Origin: UBA2705 sp963977105
GTDB taxonomy: Bacteria; Pseudomonadota; Alphaproteobacteria; Micavibrionales; Micavibrionaceae
Reading direction: 5' to 3'
DNA length: 64,000 nt
Assembly: GCA_963977105.1 (NCBI GenBank)
Contig: CAXBNI010000002.1
Location: 1-64,000 of the forward strand
The notes beneath the pieces were generated by a model, which saw only the letters and a list, made by a program, of their open reading frames with translations, was not told the origin of the DNA and did no database searches. How positions within the stretch are numbered: the first letter of the stretch is position 1; each line of letters opens with the position of its first letter. Shown here piece after piece: positions 37,683-46,626 of the stretch. A program made the translations under genes and the position numbers.

Positions 37683-39194
37683 TTAGCGACAAGGGTTTTT
37701 ATATGGCTCTGGGCGCGCTACGGCCAATAACCAGCCCCGCACAACAGGGGTCAGCACATCAAAAGCGGTACGCTGCGCCCCCTCATCTTCGTTGTCATCA
37801 GCGACAAGGCTCTCCTCAAGTGACATCGCGCTTAGCTGATCTAATGCACTTAACTCTTTAGTTTCGCCTTGTTTTCCTGGGTTTTCGACCGCCTCTGTGT
37901 CATCAACATTTGCTGTTTCAAGCTCAGTTTTGACATCGCTTTCCGCATAACCTGTAAACACCTGCCCAATAATGCGGAACTGACCGTCTTTATTCATCAT
38001 CATGCTATGCGCCATGCTTTCAGAGCCCTCGACAAAAGCTTGATCCTGCAATAGCGTGCCTTGCGGAGTGAAGGTGAGCAGACGCACATGAGAGCGCACC
38101 TTATCGCTTGGCAATAACGCTTTGACATTCGCAAGCACTGCGATGCGCCCATCATCAAAAACATGCATATCCACAGCAGAAAACCCATATTGATGGCGCC
38201 CTGTAATAAAACGCTGCCATAAGGGCTTGCCGTTAACATCAACATGCATCACCCACAGCGCCGAATTTTTTGCTTCTTCACCAAGCAAGCTCGGCCACGC
38301 CGTTCCGGTGGCGACAAAGCCACGCTCACCATATGATTTGGCGCGGACAAGCTCCGCTTTTTGGCCGCGTGCATAAGATTTCTGCCAATAAATAGCGCCT
38401 TTTTTATCAAGATTCACAAGCCAGCCCCCAAGGCGCTGCTTGTCTTCTATTTTACTGTCAACATCAACGCTGCCCGCAACAGCCAAAGAACCGTCAGGGT
38501 TTAATGTCATTTGATTATAACGGTTGGGCGTACCCGGCATATATAGCCTGCGCCTGATTTTTTTTAAATTCTTATCTAGTGTGTATTGAATGCTCGCCAT
38601 ATCATTTGTATAGCGCTGGTTTTCAGAATTGAACGAGACCACCAAATTCTGGTCTTGATTTAAAATAACGTCGACCATCTCCAGGTGAATTCCGTCCTCT
38701 TTAAAGTCACGCACCTTAAGGTTTTCACCTTCTGCGTTCATGCGCAATAATTGCGGCAAAACGCGCCCGTCAGCCTGTATTATATTCACGCCAACAATAA
38801 TCACACCACCTAAACGTAGCGCCCCCGCGATATTCTGAACTCTCGGCAGAGCGACCTGGCGCTCGCGTAAAATTTGTCCTTCTTGGTCATAGCGCGTAAG
38901 AGATAGGAAGCGCGGCACGGTTTCATCTTCTATGTTTTGCGTAGAAATACCGATGGTCAGCGCATTGCCGTCATCTAATTCCAAGTAACGGCTAAACCAA
39001 TCATAACCTGTGCGGCCAACGACGCGGCGCCATAAATATAAATTCGTGAAACTCGGGTTCTTTAACGGGATAATCTCTTCATAAACAGGCGTACAGTTTT
39101 CCTGCTGCTGTGCCTGCACATCATGCGTACCGAAAATACAAAGCGCCGCCGCGCCAAAGCTCACTAATTTACCAAAAGACCGTAAGTTCAACAT
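37683..39194 (-). CDS. Secreted beta-propeller-like protein of unknown function
   Basis: This 503-residue protein has a signal peptide (cleavage after about residue 28, VQA). The body has repeated strand patterns such as 'DDGNALTIGIS', 'NQDQNLVVSF', 'NPDGSLAVAGS', 'GERGFVATGT' and 'DDGRIAVLANV', typical of WD-like or PQQ-like propellers that lack a catalytic signature. A low-complexity acidic stretch (about 425-480) near the C-terminus is probably disordered. It probably sits in the periplasm. No family name can be given. It ends 57 bp from the rluD start, in the same direction, so the two could be cotranscribed. Confidence 0.8.
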   Translation of the reverse strand: MLNLRSFGKLVSFGAAALCIFGTHDVQAQQQENCTPVYEEIIPLKNPSFTNLYLWRRVVGRTGYDWFSRYLELDDGNALTIGISTQNIEDETVPRFLSLTRYDQEGQILRERQVALPRVQNIAGALRLGGVIIVGVNIIQADGRVLPQLLRMNAEGENLKVRDFKEDGIHLEMVDVILNQDQNLVVSFNSENQRYTNDMASIQYTLDKNLKKIRRRLYMPGTPNRYNQMTLNPDGSLAVAGSVDVDSKIEDKQRLGGWLVNLDKKGAIYWQKSYARGQKAELVRAKSYGERGFVATGTAWPSLLGEEAKNSALWVMHVDVNGKPLWQRFITGRHQYGFSAVDMHVFDDGRIAVLANVKALLPSDKVRSHVRLLTFTPQGTLLQDQAFVEGSESMAHSMMMNKDGQFRIIGQVFTGYAESDVKTELETANVDDTEAVENPGKQGETKELSALDQLSAMSLEESLVADDNEDEGAQRTAFDVLTPVVRGWLLAVARPEPYKNPCR

Positions 39195-39393
39195 AAATAT
39201 CCTATTTATTAAGATGTCCTACTGACATATATTTATTTTATTATAAGCTAAATGCGCTTTATTTTGAAGTGCCTATCTTACGCATGGCTTTATGCGTAAT
39301 GATTATCGCTTGCTAAAAGGTTATAATATCTGATAACTAAAGCGCAGAGTAATACGGCCTAACAAACGACATAAGAACAGGTTCATATTTAAA

Positions 39394-40464
39394 GTGGCTG
39401 ATCTAAAAAACATACTGATCATTTCTGATGCATGGCACCCGCAGATTAACGGCGTTGTCCGCACCTATGAGCACGTGATCGAGGAGCTGGAAAAAACAGG
39501 CCATAGCGTCAGAGTTATTGGCCCTCGCGATTTTCAACTCGCCTTTTCTATGCCTGGCTACAGCGAAATTAAGCTTGCTCTCTTCCCTTACCTTCACTTA
39601 AGCCGCCTGATTAGGCGCCATGCCCCTGATGGCATTCATATTGCTACGGAAGGGCCACTAGGCTGGGCAGCACGCCGCTATTGTGTCAAACATAAGATTG
39701 GCTATACAAGCGCCTATCACACGCACTTCCCCGACTACATGGCCGAGCGCGCAGGTAAATACTGGAAAGGCTTCAGACAGCCCGCTAAAAAACTTGGTAT
39801 TTGGTATGCGCGTAAATTTCATAGCACATCAAGCGCCATGCTTGTTGCGACAAGCAGCCTTGCGCAAGACCTAGAGCGTTGGGGCTTTAAAACCCCCCGC
39901 TATAGTTTTTCTCGTGGCGTGAATTACGATATATTTAACCCCGATGGCGCCGTCAACCAGATAAAAAAAGAGCTGCGTAGCCCAGTGGCGCTTTATGTTG
40001 GACGCATTGCGATTGAAAAAAACCTCAAAGCATTTTTGGATATGCCGTGGCAGGGCGATAAACTTATTGTTGGCAGCGGCCCTGACAGCCAGCGCCTAAA
40101 GGCGCGCTACCCTGCCGTGCATTTTGTCGGCGCACATAAGCGCGAAGACCTTGCTGCTTTTTATCGCTGCGGCGATGTCTTCGTCTTCCCATCTAAAACA
40201 GATACATTTGGCATGGTATTGATTGAGGCCATGGCCTGCGGCCTTCCGCTTGCCGGTTACAACGTCACTGGCCCAAAAGATATTATTACTGAGGACTTCA
40301 TCGGCGCCGTTCATGATAGCGACCTTAGTGCCGCCGCACTCCGTGCGTTAGAAAATGGTACCACCGCTGACCGCGTCCAGTACGCCAAGGATCATTATAG
40401 CTGGGAAAGCGCAGCGCAAGAATTTATGCTCGCGCTGCAAGACGCTGTTAATAAAATTAAGTAA
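39394..40464 (+). CDS. GT4-family glycosyltransferase
   Basis: This 356-residue GT-B fold enzyme transfers a sugar from a nucleotide donor, probably to a lipid or polysaccharide. The N-terminal domain opens with 'ILIISDAWHPQINGVVRTYEHV', as in the MgtA/SqdX branch (alpha-mannosyl and sulfoquinovosyl transferases). The C-terminal domain has 'ALYVGRIAIEKNL' (199-211), 'IVGSGPD' and 'SKTDTFGMVLIEAMACGLP' (267-285). In the E-x7-E motif the first Glu is Asp270 and the second is Glu278. The start is GTG; no ATG lies in frame nearby. The acceptor cannot be told. It overlaps the convergent next gene by 8 bp. Confidence 0.88.
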   Translation: MADLKNILIISDAWHPQINGVVRTYEHVIEELEKTGHSVRVIGPRDFQLAFSMPGYSEIKLALFPYLHLSRLIRRHAPDGIHIATEGPLGWAARRYCVKHKIGYTSAYHTHFPDYMAERAGKYWKGFRQPAKKLGIWYARKFHSTSSAMLVATSSLAQDLERWGFKTPRYSFSRGVNYDIFNPDGAVNQIKKELRSPVALYVGRIAIEKNLKAFLDMPWQGDKLIVGSGPDSQRLKARYPAVHFVGAHKREDLAAFYRCGDVFVFPSKTDTFGMVLIEAMACGLPLAGYNVTGPKDIITEDFIGAVHDSDLSAAALRALENGTTADRVQYAKDHYSWESAAQEFMLALQDAVNKIK

Positions 40465-41056
40465 TTTCTGGCTTACTGCCTAGTGCTAACGCCTTCGCCT
40501 TCAGAGCATCAGCCTCGCGATGCAGTAATATCTCCGCGAGACGGATTGCGCCGTGTTTTTCCGCGACCACAGATGGCTTATCACCATAATGCTCTGTTTT
40601 CCTTCCTTTGCCATCCGTATACAGCGTATCACAGCCATATTCGCACGCATTGAGGTCAAATTCAGGGTGCGTGGCGACGTATTTTGCAATATTTCTCGCG
40701 TTTTCACGCATTGACGCAACGAATAGTGGCGTGGTTGTATAGCCATGCCCTACTTCACGTTCGTCCCAATTATGCTGAAAATAATAATTCGGCGTGACCT
40801 CAGGGCGCAGTGCCATAACAGCTAAAAATGTTGGCAAGCTATCACTTCTTAAACTATGCATGAGAAAGCCGTTAAAGCGGCGCGGCAGAAATTCATCTAC
40901 GCGTTCCGTCGCCTCTATAATGTCATTAATTTTTTCAAGTTTCTGTGTATGAATAGCCTTATGTAGCAGTATAGCCTGTGCGTTATGATGCGCCTTAATA
41001 CGGCGGTTTTCTTTATAAGCATTCCATTGACGTGTTAACCAGTTATTTTCAAACAT
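40457..41056 (-). CDS. Small ankyrin-like hypothetical protein
   Basis: This is a 199-residue soluble protein. The C-terminal half has ankyrin-like helix pairs: 'TTTPLFVASMRENARNIAKYV' followed by 'PSVVAEKHGAIRLAEILLHRE'. The first half is helical and basic. No enzymatic motif is visible. The ATG is preceded by AGGAAG, a good ribosome site. It converges on the glycosyltransferase gene with an 8-bp overlap. It may mediate protein binding; function unknown. Confidence 0.7.
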   Translation of the reverse strand: MFENNWLTRQWNAYKENRRIKAHHNAQAILLHKAIHTQKLEKINDIIEATERVDEFLPRRFNGFLMHSLRSDSLPTFLAVMALRPEVTPNYYFQHNWDEREVGHGYTTTPLFVASMRENARNIAKYVATHPEFDLNACEYGCDTLYTDGKGRKTEHYGDKPSVVAEKHGAIRLAEILLHREADALKAKALALGSKPEIT

Positions 41057-41225
41057 CGCACTTCCTCATGTATAGTTTCATTCTGTATAGCAGCATAAGC
41101 GCATTATGACAACAGGATAATCTTGACATAATGACTCGTACCATATAAAACAAACAAAAAGAACCATTATAATTATGGTAACTAGCTGTAATGAATATGC
41201 TGTAATCAATATATAGGAACGGAAC

Positions 41226-41570
41226 ATGAGCAACGATACACAAGACATAGAAGTCATCACCTCATTAAAGGAGCTGTTTACCGAATACGTCACTTTGCAT
41301 CGTAAAGTCGGCAGCGAAGGTTCCCAATACTATGAATTTAAAATACCATGGCACACCATCAGGCAAGTCGAAGGCTACCTGACAGACCCAAGCAAATATG
41401 AATCCCACCAGAAGAAGCCAGCAAGCTGTTCAGATATATGGTGGCATGACCAAAATGGCGATCATAAAAGCGAATTTCTTGAAACGCCAGATCAAGTCGA
41501 ACATAAAATAACACAGGCGCGTGATAAAACGCTCAGCGCCATAAAGAAAAACCGCATGATGATTTTTTAG
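41226..41570 (+). CDS. Hypothetical protein, 114 residues
   Basis: This short soluble protein has no recognised domain. It is charged, with 'SDIWWHDQNGDHKSEF' in the middle and a basic C-terminal helix. AGGAACGGAAC before the ATG is a clear ribosome site, and the codon pattern is like its neighbours, so it is probably real. It is followed at 52 bp by the NTR-like gene in the same direction. Confidence 0.65.
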   Translation: MSNDTQDIEVITSLKELFTEYVTLHRKVGSEGSQYYEFKIPWHTIRQVEGYLTDPSKYESHQKKPASCSDIWWHDQNGDHKSEFLETPDQVEHKITQARDKTLSAIKKNRMMIF

Positions 41571-41622
41571 ACATTCAGATCACACGCAATAAAAGCCCAT
41601 GCATCCGACAGAGGTAAAAATT

Positions 41623-42477
41623 ATGACACGCCGTTTTTATTCACTGCTCATCTTACTGACCCTTAGCATCACCGCCTCGCAGAGCGCGCTTGCATGTAAG
41701 TGCATGAATAAAGACATCCATGCGCTCTATGCACAATCCGACATCGTGATTCTCGGCAGCGGCGAAGGCGCTCTTGTCGGCGACAAGCAAAAGCTCCAGA
41801 TTAACACCCTCATCAAAGGGGAAATACCTGAGGACGGCCTTTATGTCAGCCAACAAAAAAACTCCTGCCGTTACGACCAGCTGCCGCTTAATCCACAACA
41901 TGCAGAATATTTGCTGCTACTTAAAACAGAAAATGGCGAAAACAAACTTACCGCCCGTTGTTATACTTACTATAATAACAACGGATATTATTCTCTGCGC
42001 CTCAGCGCTATGGATCACGCCCATATTCATAGCGCTATGATTCCACCTTTTCTACATAACAAAGGCGCGCAGCCTGACATTAGCCTGTATTTCGGCCTGT
42101 ATAAAAACCTAGAAAACGGCAAGGCCGATAACCAATTGAGCATCACTAATCAAGGTCGCAAGCCGCTAGAGCTTTTTCACCCATCAAACCGCCGCGCCTA
42201 TACATTTAATATTGTAGATGGCTTAGGTAATATCGTCCCGCCGCAAGGCTTTGCGAAAGTTGACCCAGCTGGCGGCATCCTCAGCTTGGCAGTCGGCGGT
42301 GCATATAATTATGATTTGCGCGCTAACAGCATCTATTCTTTTCCCTATTTAAGTGGAACTGCGTTATTCGGCTACGCCCTTAAACCAGGAGAGAGCTATA
42401 CTGTGAGCGTCACCTACCGCCCCTATGGCGGCAGATACGGCGCAATCACAAGCGAAGAGCGCAGCATCAAATATTAG
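41623..42477 (+). CDS. Exported NTR/TIMP-like domain protein
   Basis: I place the start at the ninth codon of the longest frame (ATG 41623), because GAGG lies just before it and a signal peptide begins there (TRRFYSLLILLTLSITASQSALA). The mature protein opens with CKC followed by 'YAQSDIVILGSGEGALV', then a second Cys (NSCRYDQLPL), 'YLLLLKTENGENKLTARCY'. This is the pattern of netrin/TIMP-like OB domains, where the N-terminal CxC and later cysteines form disulfides. The remaining 150 residues are beta-rich. It is 284 residues long. Whether it inhibits a protease or binds something else is unknown. Confidence 0.72.
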   Translation: MTRRFYSLLILLTLSITASQSALACKCMNKDIHALYAQSDIVILGSGEGALVGDKQKLQINTLIKGEIPEDGLYVSQQKNSCRYDQLPLNPQHAEYLLLLKTENGENKLTARCYTYYNNNGYYSLRLSAMDHAHIHSAMIPPFLHNKGAQPDISLYFGLYKNLENGKADNQLSITNQGRKPLELFHPSNRRAYTFNIVDGLGNIVPPQGFAKVDPAGGILSLAVGGAYNYDLRANSIYSFPYLSGTALFGYALKPGESYTVSVTYRPYGGRYGAITSEERSIKY

Positions 42478-42506
42478 ATGCCGTCGGCGCTAACGCCGCT
42501 TTGTGC

Positions 42507-43493
42507 TTATTTCAACGCACGCAAAAGCTGATCTTGCAGCCCGATAAACGCGATATTGTCATGCTTAATCAAAAATGTTGGGATTTCGTCCAGATAATTT
42601 TCAAAACGGCCTTTACGCACAAATTCTTCGCGGAAGCGAGAGTTATGAATGTAATCACCGAGCTTCGCCGTAATACCGCCCGCGATATAAACGCCGCTTT
42701 GTGCGCCATATGTTAGCGCCAAATTACCCGCAATTGTGCCCAAAAATCCATACATTAAATCAAGCGCCTCGATACAGATTTTGCATTCTTCCGCGATCGC
42801 TTTTTTGGCAATGTCTTCTGGTTCTAAATCAGGCGCATCTTTAATACTAATCTCATCATATGAACGTATCGCATTATAAAGGTTCACAAGCCCCTTGCCT
42901 GAACACACGCGCTCCGCCGATATATGGCGATATTTATAATGCAGCTGGTCGATTAATTCATATTCACGAAAGCTGCGCGCAGGCATAGTGACATGACCGC
43001 CCTCCCCCGCATTCACAAGGTATTTTTCGCCATCCCAGATCATGCCTGCAACGCCAAGCCCCGTACCGGGGCCAACCACGGCAATCGTCGCATTTTCCTT
43101 TGCTGTGCCGCCGCCAATTTGTTCAATAAACTCGTGGGATACTGATGGCACGGCATGGGCGATCGCTTCAAAATCATTCATGACACGGAAATGGTCAAAT
43201 TTTAGTTTTTGCTGAGTTTCCTTAATAGAAAAGCGCCACGCATGGTTGGTCATTTCAAAAATATCACCCTGCACAGGGCCGGCAATCGCAATCATACCTG
43301 CTTTCGGCTGATTGTTATTAGATGATATCAGTCTCATATAATGCTCAGCCGCAGCGACAATATTCTCATGCTCAGCGCATTGTAGCGTCACCGCATCATG
43401 CACGCCGCGCGCATCTGCAATTGCAAACCGTGCATTGGTCGCACCAATATCTGCTACTAATCCGTATTTATCGCCTTGCATCACCTGCTCCAT
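42507..43493 (-). CDS. glk: Glucokinase
   Basis: This enzyme phosphorylates glucose with ATP to glucose 6-phosphate, in the cytoplasm. At 328 residues it matches the bacterial Glk family (E. coli 321). Motifs seen: phosphate-binding 'LVADIGATNARFAIAD' near the N-terminus, 'IAGPVQGD', 'VVGPGTGLGVAGMI', 'NAGEGGHVTMPA' and 'VYIAGGI'. The first ATG gives MEQVMQGDK; the ATG four codons later (43481) has GGAG at good spacing and could be the true start. It stands alone, divergent from cpdR. Confidence 0.93.
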   Translation of the reverse strand: MEQVMQGDKYGLVADIGATNARFAIADARGVHDAVTLQCAEHENIVAAAEHYMRLISSNNNQPKAGMIAIAGPVQGDIFEMTNHAWRFSIKETQQKLKFDHFRVMNDFEAIAHAVPSVSHEFIEQIGGGTAKENATIAVVGPGTGLGVAGMIWDGEKYLVNAGEGGHVTMPARSFREYELIDQLHYKYRHISAERVCSGKGLVNLYNAIRSYDEISIKDAPDLEPEDIAKKAIAEECKICIEALDLMYGFLGTIAGNLALTYGAQSGVYIAGGITAKLGDYIHNSRFREEFVRKGRFENYLDEIPTFLIKHDNIAFIGLQDQLLRALK

Positions 43494-43684
43494 ACTTTAT
43501 AAATCTTGGGATTATCTCAGACGATTGGCGCTAAAAACGCAAGCATAAAGCATTTTTCATGCACAATTCTTGGCGCAGGCATATTGTGGAGAACCTAAAT
43601 AAAAACACTGATTTACTGCGGCTTTATTTGCTATGGTGAAGCCGTAAAGATTCATATCAGCTTATAAGGTAAAGACAAGATAAC

Positions 43685-44056
43685 ATGGCAAACATTGTTT
43701 TGGCAGAAGACGACGCAGCAATGCGCGGTTTTTTAGAAGCCGCCTTAACCAAGGTCGGGCATAAGGTTACGTGCTGCGTCGATGGCGAGCACGCATTTAA
43801 CCATCTGCAAACATCTCCTTCTGTTGACTTACTGCTGACCGACATCGTCATGCCGGGCATGGATGGGGTCGAGCTTTCGCAGCGCGCCCTTAAACTGCAC
43901 CCGGCGTTAAAAGTCCTGTTCATCACAGGCTTCACCGCGATTGCCCTTGGCGACAAAAAACGTATCAACGCGGTAAGTAAACCAGATCAAGTCATTTCAA
44001 AGCCATTCCACCTTAAAGACCTTGTCGACCAAGTCGAAAAAATCCTCGCCGCATAA
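43685..44056 (+). CDS. cpdR: CpdR-type single-domain response regulator
   Basis: This 123-residue receiver domain has no output domain. The acid pocket is Asp9/Asp10, the phosphoacceptor Asp53 (LLTDIVMPGMDG), Thr81 and Lys106 (SKPFHL). Sequence and length match CpdR of Caulobacter and other alphaproteobacteria, including 'DLLLTDIVMPGMDGVEL' and 'KVLFITGFTAIAL'. Unphosphorylated CpdR localises ClpXP to the pole and primes degradation of cell-cycle proteins; the CckA-ChpT phosphorelay controls it. It is the strongest taxonomic marker in the window. The kinase genes are not nearby, as is usual. It is followed by a tRNA gene with its own promoter. Confidence 0.92.
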   Translation: MANIVLAEDDAAMRGFLEAALTKVGHKVTCCVDGEHAFNHLQTSPSVDLLLTDIVMPGMDGVELSQRALKLHPALKVLFITGFTAIALGDKKRINAVSKPDQVISKPFHLKDLVDQVEKILAA

Positions 44057-44095
44057 AGCCACAAACAAATATACAGCGCCAACGCATTTTTCCTC

Positions 44096-44124
44096 TTGTA
44101 CCGTCGCGCACAGGGTGCTATAAA
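44096..44124 (+). promoter_or_regulatory. Promoter of tRNA-Val
   Basis: TTGTAC (44096-44101), a 17-nt spacer and TATAAA (44119-44124) form a good sigma-70-type promoter about 25 bp before the tRNA 5' end. It lies in the gap after cpdR. Confidence 0.7.
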
Positions 44125-44148
44125 AACCCCACTAAACCGCAAAGACGT

Positions 44149-44223
44149 GGGCGGTTAGCTCAGCGGTAGAGCACTTGCTCGACACGCAAGGGGTCGGCGG
44201 TTCGAAACCGCCACCGCCCACCA
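44149..44223 (+). tRNA. tRNA-Val (anticodon GAC)
   Basis: This 75-nt cloverleaf includes an encoded CCA. The acceptor stem is GGGCGGT/ACCGCCC, the D arm GCTC/GAGC, the anticodon stem CTTGC/GCAAG with loop TCGACAC, the variable loop GGGTC and the T arm GGCGG-TTCGAAA-CCGCC. The anticodon GAC at positions 34-36 reads valine GUC and GUU codons. Position 33 is C instead of the nearly universal U. All stems pair fully. Confidence 0.95.
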
Positions 44224-44251
44224 TTTTTTACTCCCAACAGCATACAGTTTC

Positions 44252-44282
44252 GCAGCCATTTAATGACTGCAGGGTTTTTTTT
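44252..44282 (+). terminator. Intrinsic terminator after tRNA-Val
   Basis: The hairpin GCAGcCAT/ATGaCTGC (one mismatch) is followed by AGGG and eight T residues. It lies 29 bp after the tRNA. Confidence 0.65.
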
Positions 44283-44475
44283 ATTATCATATAGCCCCGT
44301 TTTCCTCTGATATTTTGATTCTGGTGGGTACACTTTGTGCATCCCAAATGTTCTTGTTTAATAGATAAAGACTCATTAAAATAAGCTGTAATATCGTCAG
44401 GTAAAATTTTGCTCGTCGTTAAAAACCTAATAGACAATATTAACATATTGTTTTTAAAAGAACGGATAGCGGCCT

Positions 44476-44739
44476 ATGAAATATAGTTATTTATTTGGGA
44501 TATTGAGTTCGTTTCCAGAGACCTCAATACTTGCTTGGGTATTTATCACAATATTAGTCTTGATAATTGTGGGAGCAATGGTTGCGCTTATAGAGTTTAA
44601 AGCGAACGACGCAAGTAAAAAGGTCTTCTTCTTAGCCTCTTATAGTATTGGGTTTTTGCTAACTTTTGGAATTATGGGCTTTGTAATAGTGACCTTAGAG
44701 TACCTAATAATAAGATCGTTTATATCAGACTACACTTGA
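44476..44739 (+). CDS. Small integral membrane protein, unknown
   Basis: This 87-residue protein has two long hydrophobic segments (about 18-41 and 50-80). It is AT-rich compared with flanking genes, and no clear ribosome site precedes the ATG. It has no recognised family. With the next gene it forms a two-gene islet beside the tRNA. Confidence 0.55.
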   Translation: MKYSYLFGILSSFPETSILAWVFITILVLIIVGAMVALIEFKANDASKKVFFLASYSIGFLLTFGIMGFVIVTLEYLIIRSFISDYT

Positions 44740-44758
44740 CAAGCCCCAATAGAAAAGA

Positions 44759-45208
44759 GTGAAAACCGTGAAAAACTACAAAAAATATATGCGTTTGCAA
44801 GAAAATGAAGAGATCATAAAAACTGTTGAGGGCGATGCTTACAACACTTCTGCAAACCCAATATTAAGAATGATTGGGTTTATAGTCAGAATTATCAGCA
44901 TATGCTTCGGGTTACGTAGAAAAATTCACATTATCATCACCAATAAAAGAGTTGTCCTTATAAAGTTTGACAAGTTTCTTTGGGTCTTTGATTCGGGCAT
45001 AAGTGTTTTGGGTATGACACCTAGGTCAATTCACACTATTGGATATGGCATGGTTCGTTCTCTATTAATTTTCAAGACGAATTACTTCATTCTGAAAACT
45101 AGCAGTGAAAACATAATGCTAAAATTTGTCGGCAAGAAAGACGCTTTATACGATGCTGTCGTTGATGTTAATACCGTGCTTGAACAAATAAAATCACAAG
45201 ACGTGTAG
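44759..45208 (+). CDS. Membrane-associated PH-like hypothetical protein
   Basis: This 149-residue protein has a GTG start; a second GTG three codons in (44768), with AGAAAAGAG upstream, may be the real one. One hydrophobic segment (about 36-53) is followed by 'IHIIITNKRVVLIKFDKFLW' and later strands ('FILKTSSENIMLKFVGKKDALYDA'), the pattern of bacterial PH-like domains that carry 'TNxRVxx' after a membrane anchor. It is AT-rich, 19 bp after the previous gene in the same direction. Function is unknown. Confidence 0.62.
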   Translation: MKTVKNYKKYMRLQENEEIIKTVEGDAYNTSANPILRMIGFIVRIISICFGLRRKIHIIITNKRVVLIKFDKFLWVFDSGISVLGMTPRSIHTIGYGMVRSLLIFKTNYFILKTSSENIMLKFVGKKDALYDAVVDVNTVLEQIKSQDV

Positions 45209-45315
45209 GCTGCTAGTTTTTACAGCAACGTTGATAGTTTTCAAAAGCAATAAAACTCAGAGCTCCGAATGCGCAGATCAGGCAGCACCTCACAGGGCAA
45301 CCAAGCATTTGCTCC

Positions 45316-46548
45316 TTAAGCCGCCTCCTCCAACGCTTCGCGTGGGCCAAAGAATTCGAAATGGGTTTGTGTGCTAGGGATGCCCCATTTTAGGAGGTCT
45401 TGGTAGATGTTAATCATAAAGGGTTTTGGGCCGCAGAAATAATAATCGGCGTGGCGATCTGGGACTAAGGATTCGATAAGCACGGCATCGACGAAGCCTG
45501 TTGAACAGTTTTCTGCGCGTGTTGCCCCGTTTTTGGCGGCGTCGTTATAACGGTAATGTACGGTTAAATTATCATGCTGCGCTGAAAGCGCGTCGATTGT
45601 CGGCTTAAAGGCCTGCACAGCTTCATTAACCACGCCGTGGATGAAGATGATCTTGCGCTCTGGCATTGCGGCAAGCGCGGTTTTTAAGATGCTGAGAATT
45701 GGCGTAATGCCAACGCCTGCAGCAAGCAAAACCAAAGGGCGTTCATGCTGATCATGTGGGTTTAAAAAGAATTCACCGCATGGCGCAGCAAGTTCAACCT
45801 TGTCACCAACACTTTTTTCTTCATGCAATAAATGTGACACGTATCCGTTAGGCGTTTTTGCCTGTGGCGCGGCTTCTTTCTTGACGCTAATGCGCAGATA
45901 ATCAAGCCCTGCAACATCTGACAGGCTGTAATTGCGCATTGTGGTTGACCCGTTTTTCGTCGGGACGCGCAAAGTGATATATTGCCCTGGCAAATAATCA
46001 GGTAAAGCGCCGCCATCCTCTGGTTTCAGGTAAAACGATGTAATCAGGCTGCTCTCTTGTTCTTTACGGTCTATTTTGAATGATCTAAAGCCGCTCCAAC
46101 CGCCATCTTTCTCCGCAGACTCCTTATAAATTTGTGCTTCGCGTCCTGTGAGGATATCAGTGAGGAAACCATATGCTTCGCCCCATGCGCCGATGACATC
46201 ATCCGTTGCGCCCTCGCCCAAGACTTCGCGGATTGAAGACAACAGATTTTGTCCCACAATCGGGTAATGCTCGGGCTTAATTTGTAGGGACACATGTTTA
46301 TGCGCGATTAATTCTACGGCGCTGCCAAGGACTTCCAAATTATCGATATTCGCCGCATAAGCGCAAATCGCCGCTGCTAAAGCGCGTTGCTGCGTCCCTT
46401 CTGCCTGGTTCGCAGGGTTAAAAAATGGCAGAACTTCGGGATTATGCGAAAACATGCGCTTATAAAAATGTTTGGTTAACGCTTCGCCATGTTCATCTAA
46501 AATTGGCGCTGTTGATTTGACGATATCGATTGTTTTTTGTGAAAGCAT
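45316..46548 (-). CDS. hmp: Flavohemoglobin, nitric oxide dioxygenase
   Basis: This enzyme converts nitric oxide and oxygen to nitrate with NAD(P)H, in the cytoplasm. Its 410 residues show the full family layout. The globin domain (about 1-135) has proximal His85 (IAHKHVSLQIKPEHY), Tyr29 at B10 and Gln53 at E7. The FAD domain (about 150-255) has 'MRNYSLSD', and the NAD domain (about 265-400) has 'LLAAGVGITPILSIL' and 'YYFCGPKPFM'. The ATG has AAGG upstream. It is divergent from nsrR across an 84-bp gap with an NsrR-like operator, so induction by nitric oxide through loss of NsrR binding is expected. Confidence 0.96.
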   Translation of the reverse strand: MLSQKTIDIVKSTAPILDEHGEALTKHFYKRMFSHNPEVLPFFNPANQAEGTQQRALAAAICAYAANIDNLEVLGSAVELIAHKHVSLQIKPEHYPIVGQNLLSSIREVLGEGATDDVIGAWGEAYGFLTDILTGREAQIYKESAEKDGGWSGFRSFKIDRKEQESSLITSFYLKPEDGGALPDYLPGQYITLRVPTKNGSTTMRNYSLSDVAGLDYLRISVKKEAAPQAKTPNGYVSHLLHEEKSVGDKVELAAPCGEFFLNPHDQHERPLVLLAAGVGITPILSILKTALAAMPERKIIFIHGVVNEAVQAFKPTIDALSAQHDNLTVHYRYNDAAKNGATRAENCSTGFVDAVLIESLVPDRHADYYFCGPKPFMINIYQDLLKWGIPSTQTHFEFFGPREALEEAA

Positions 46549-46564
46549 GATGATAACCTTTTTT

Positions 46565-46591
46565 ATAATATGTATTTGAAATATATATTAT
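46565..46591. promoter_or_regulatory. NsrR-type operator between hmp and nsrR
   Basis: A 27-bp inverted repeat centred on G46578 has half-sites ATAATATGTATTT and AAATATATATTAT with a single mismatch. The layout, two 11-bp-type arms around one central base with inner ATTT/AAAT, fits the known NsrR consensus. It starts 17 bp upstream of the hmp start codon, so it can repress hmp and could autoregulate nsrR. Confidence 0.75.
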
Positions 46592-46597
46592 AGGAGC

Positions 46598-46626
46598 TTG
46601 CATAATAATGCAACCCTATTTATAGT
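46598..46626 (+). promoter_or_regulatory. Promoter of nsrR, probably leaderless
   Basis: TTGCAT (46598-46603), a 17-nt spacer and TATAGT (46621-46626) form a good promoter. The -10 ends only 6 bp before the nsrR ATG at 46633, so transcription would begin at or next to the start codon. No ribosome site is present, which agrees with a leaderless message. Confidence 0.6.

Noticed and set aside
44160..44342. Minus-strand 60-residue frame ending in FRTADPLRVEQVLYR
   Set aside because: It is the antisense translation of the tRNA-Val gene, a common artefact.
44224..45315. Integrated element with attachment repeat of the tRNA 3' end
   Set aside because: No copy of the tRNA 3' end and no integrase was found to the right within the window.
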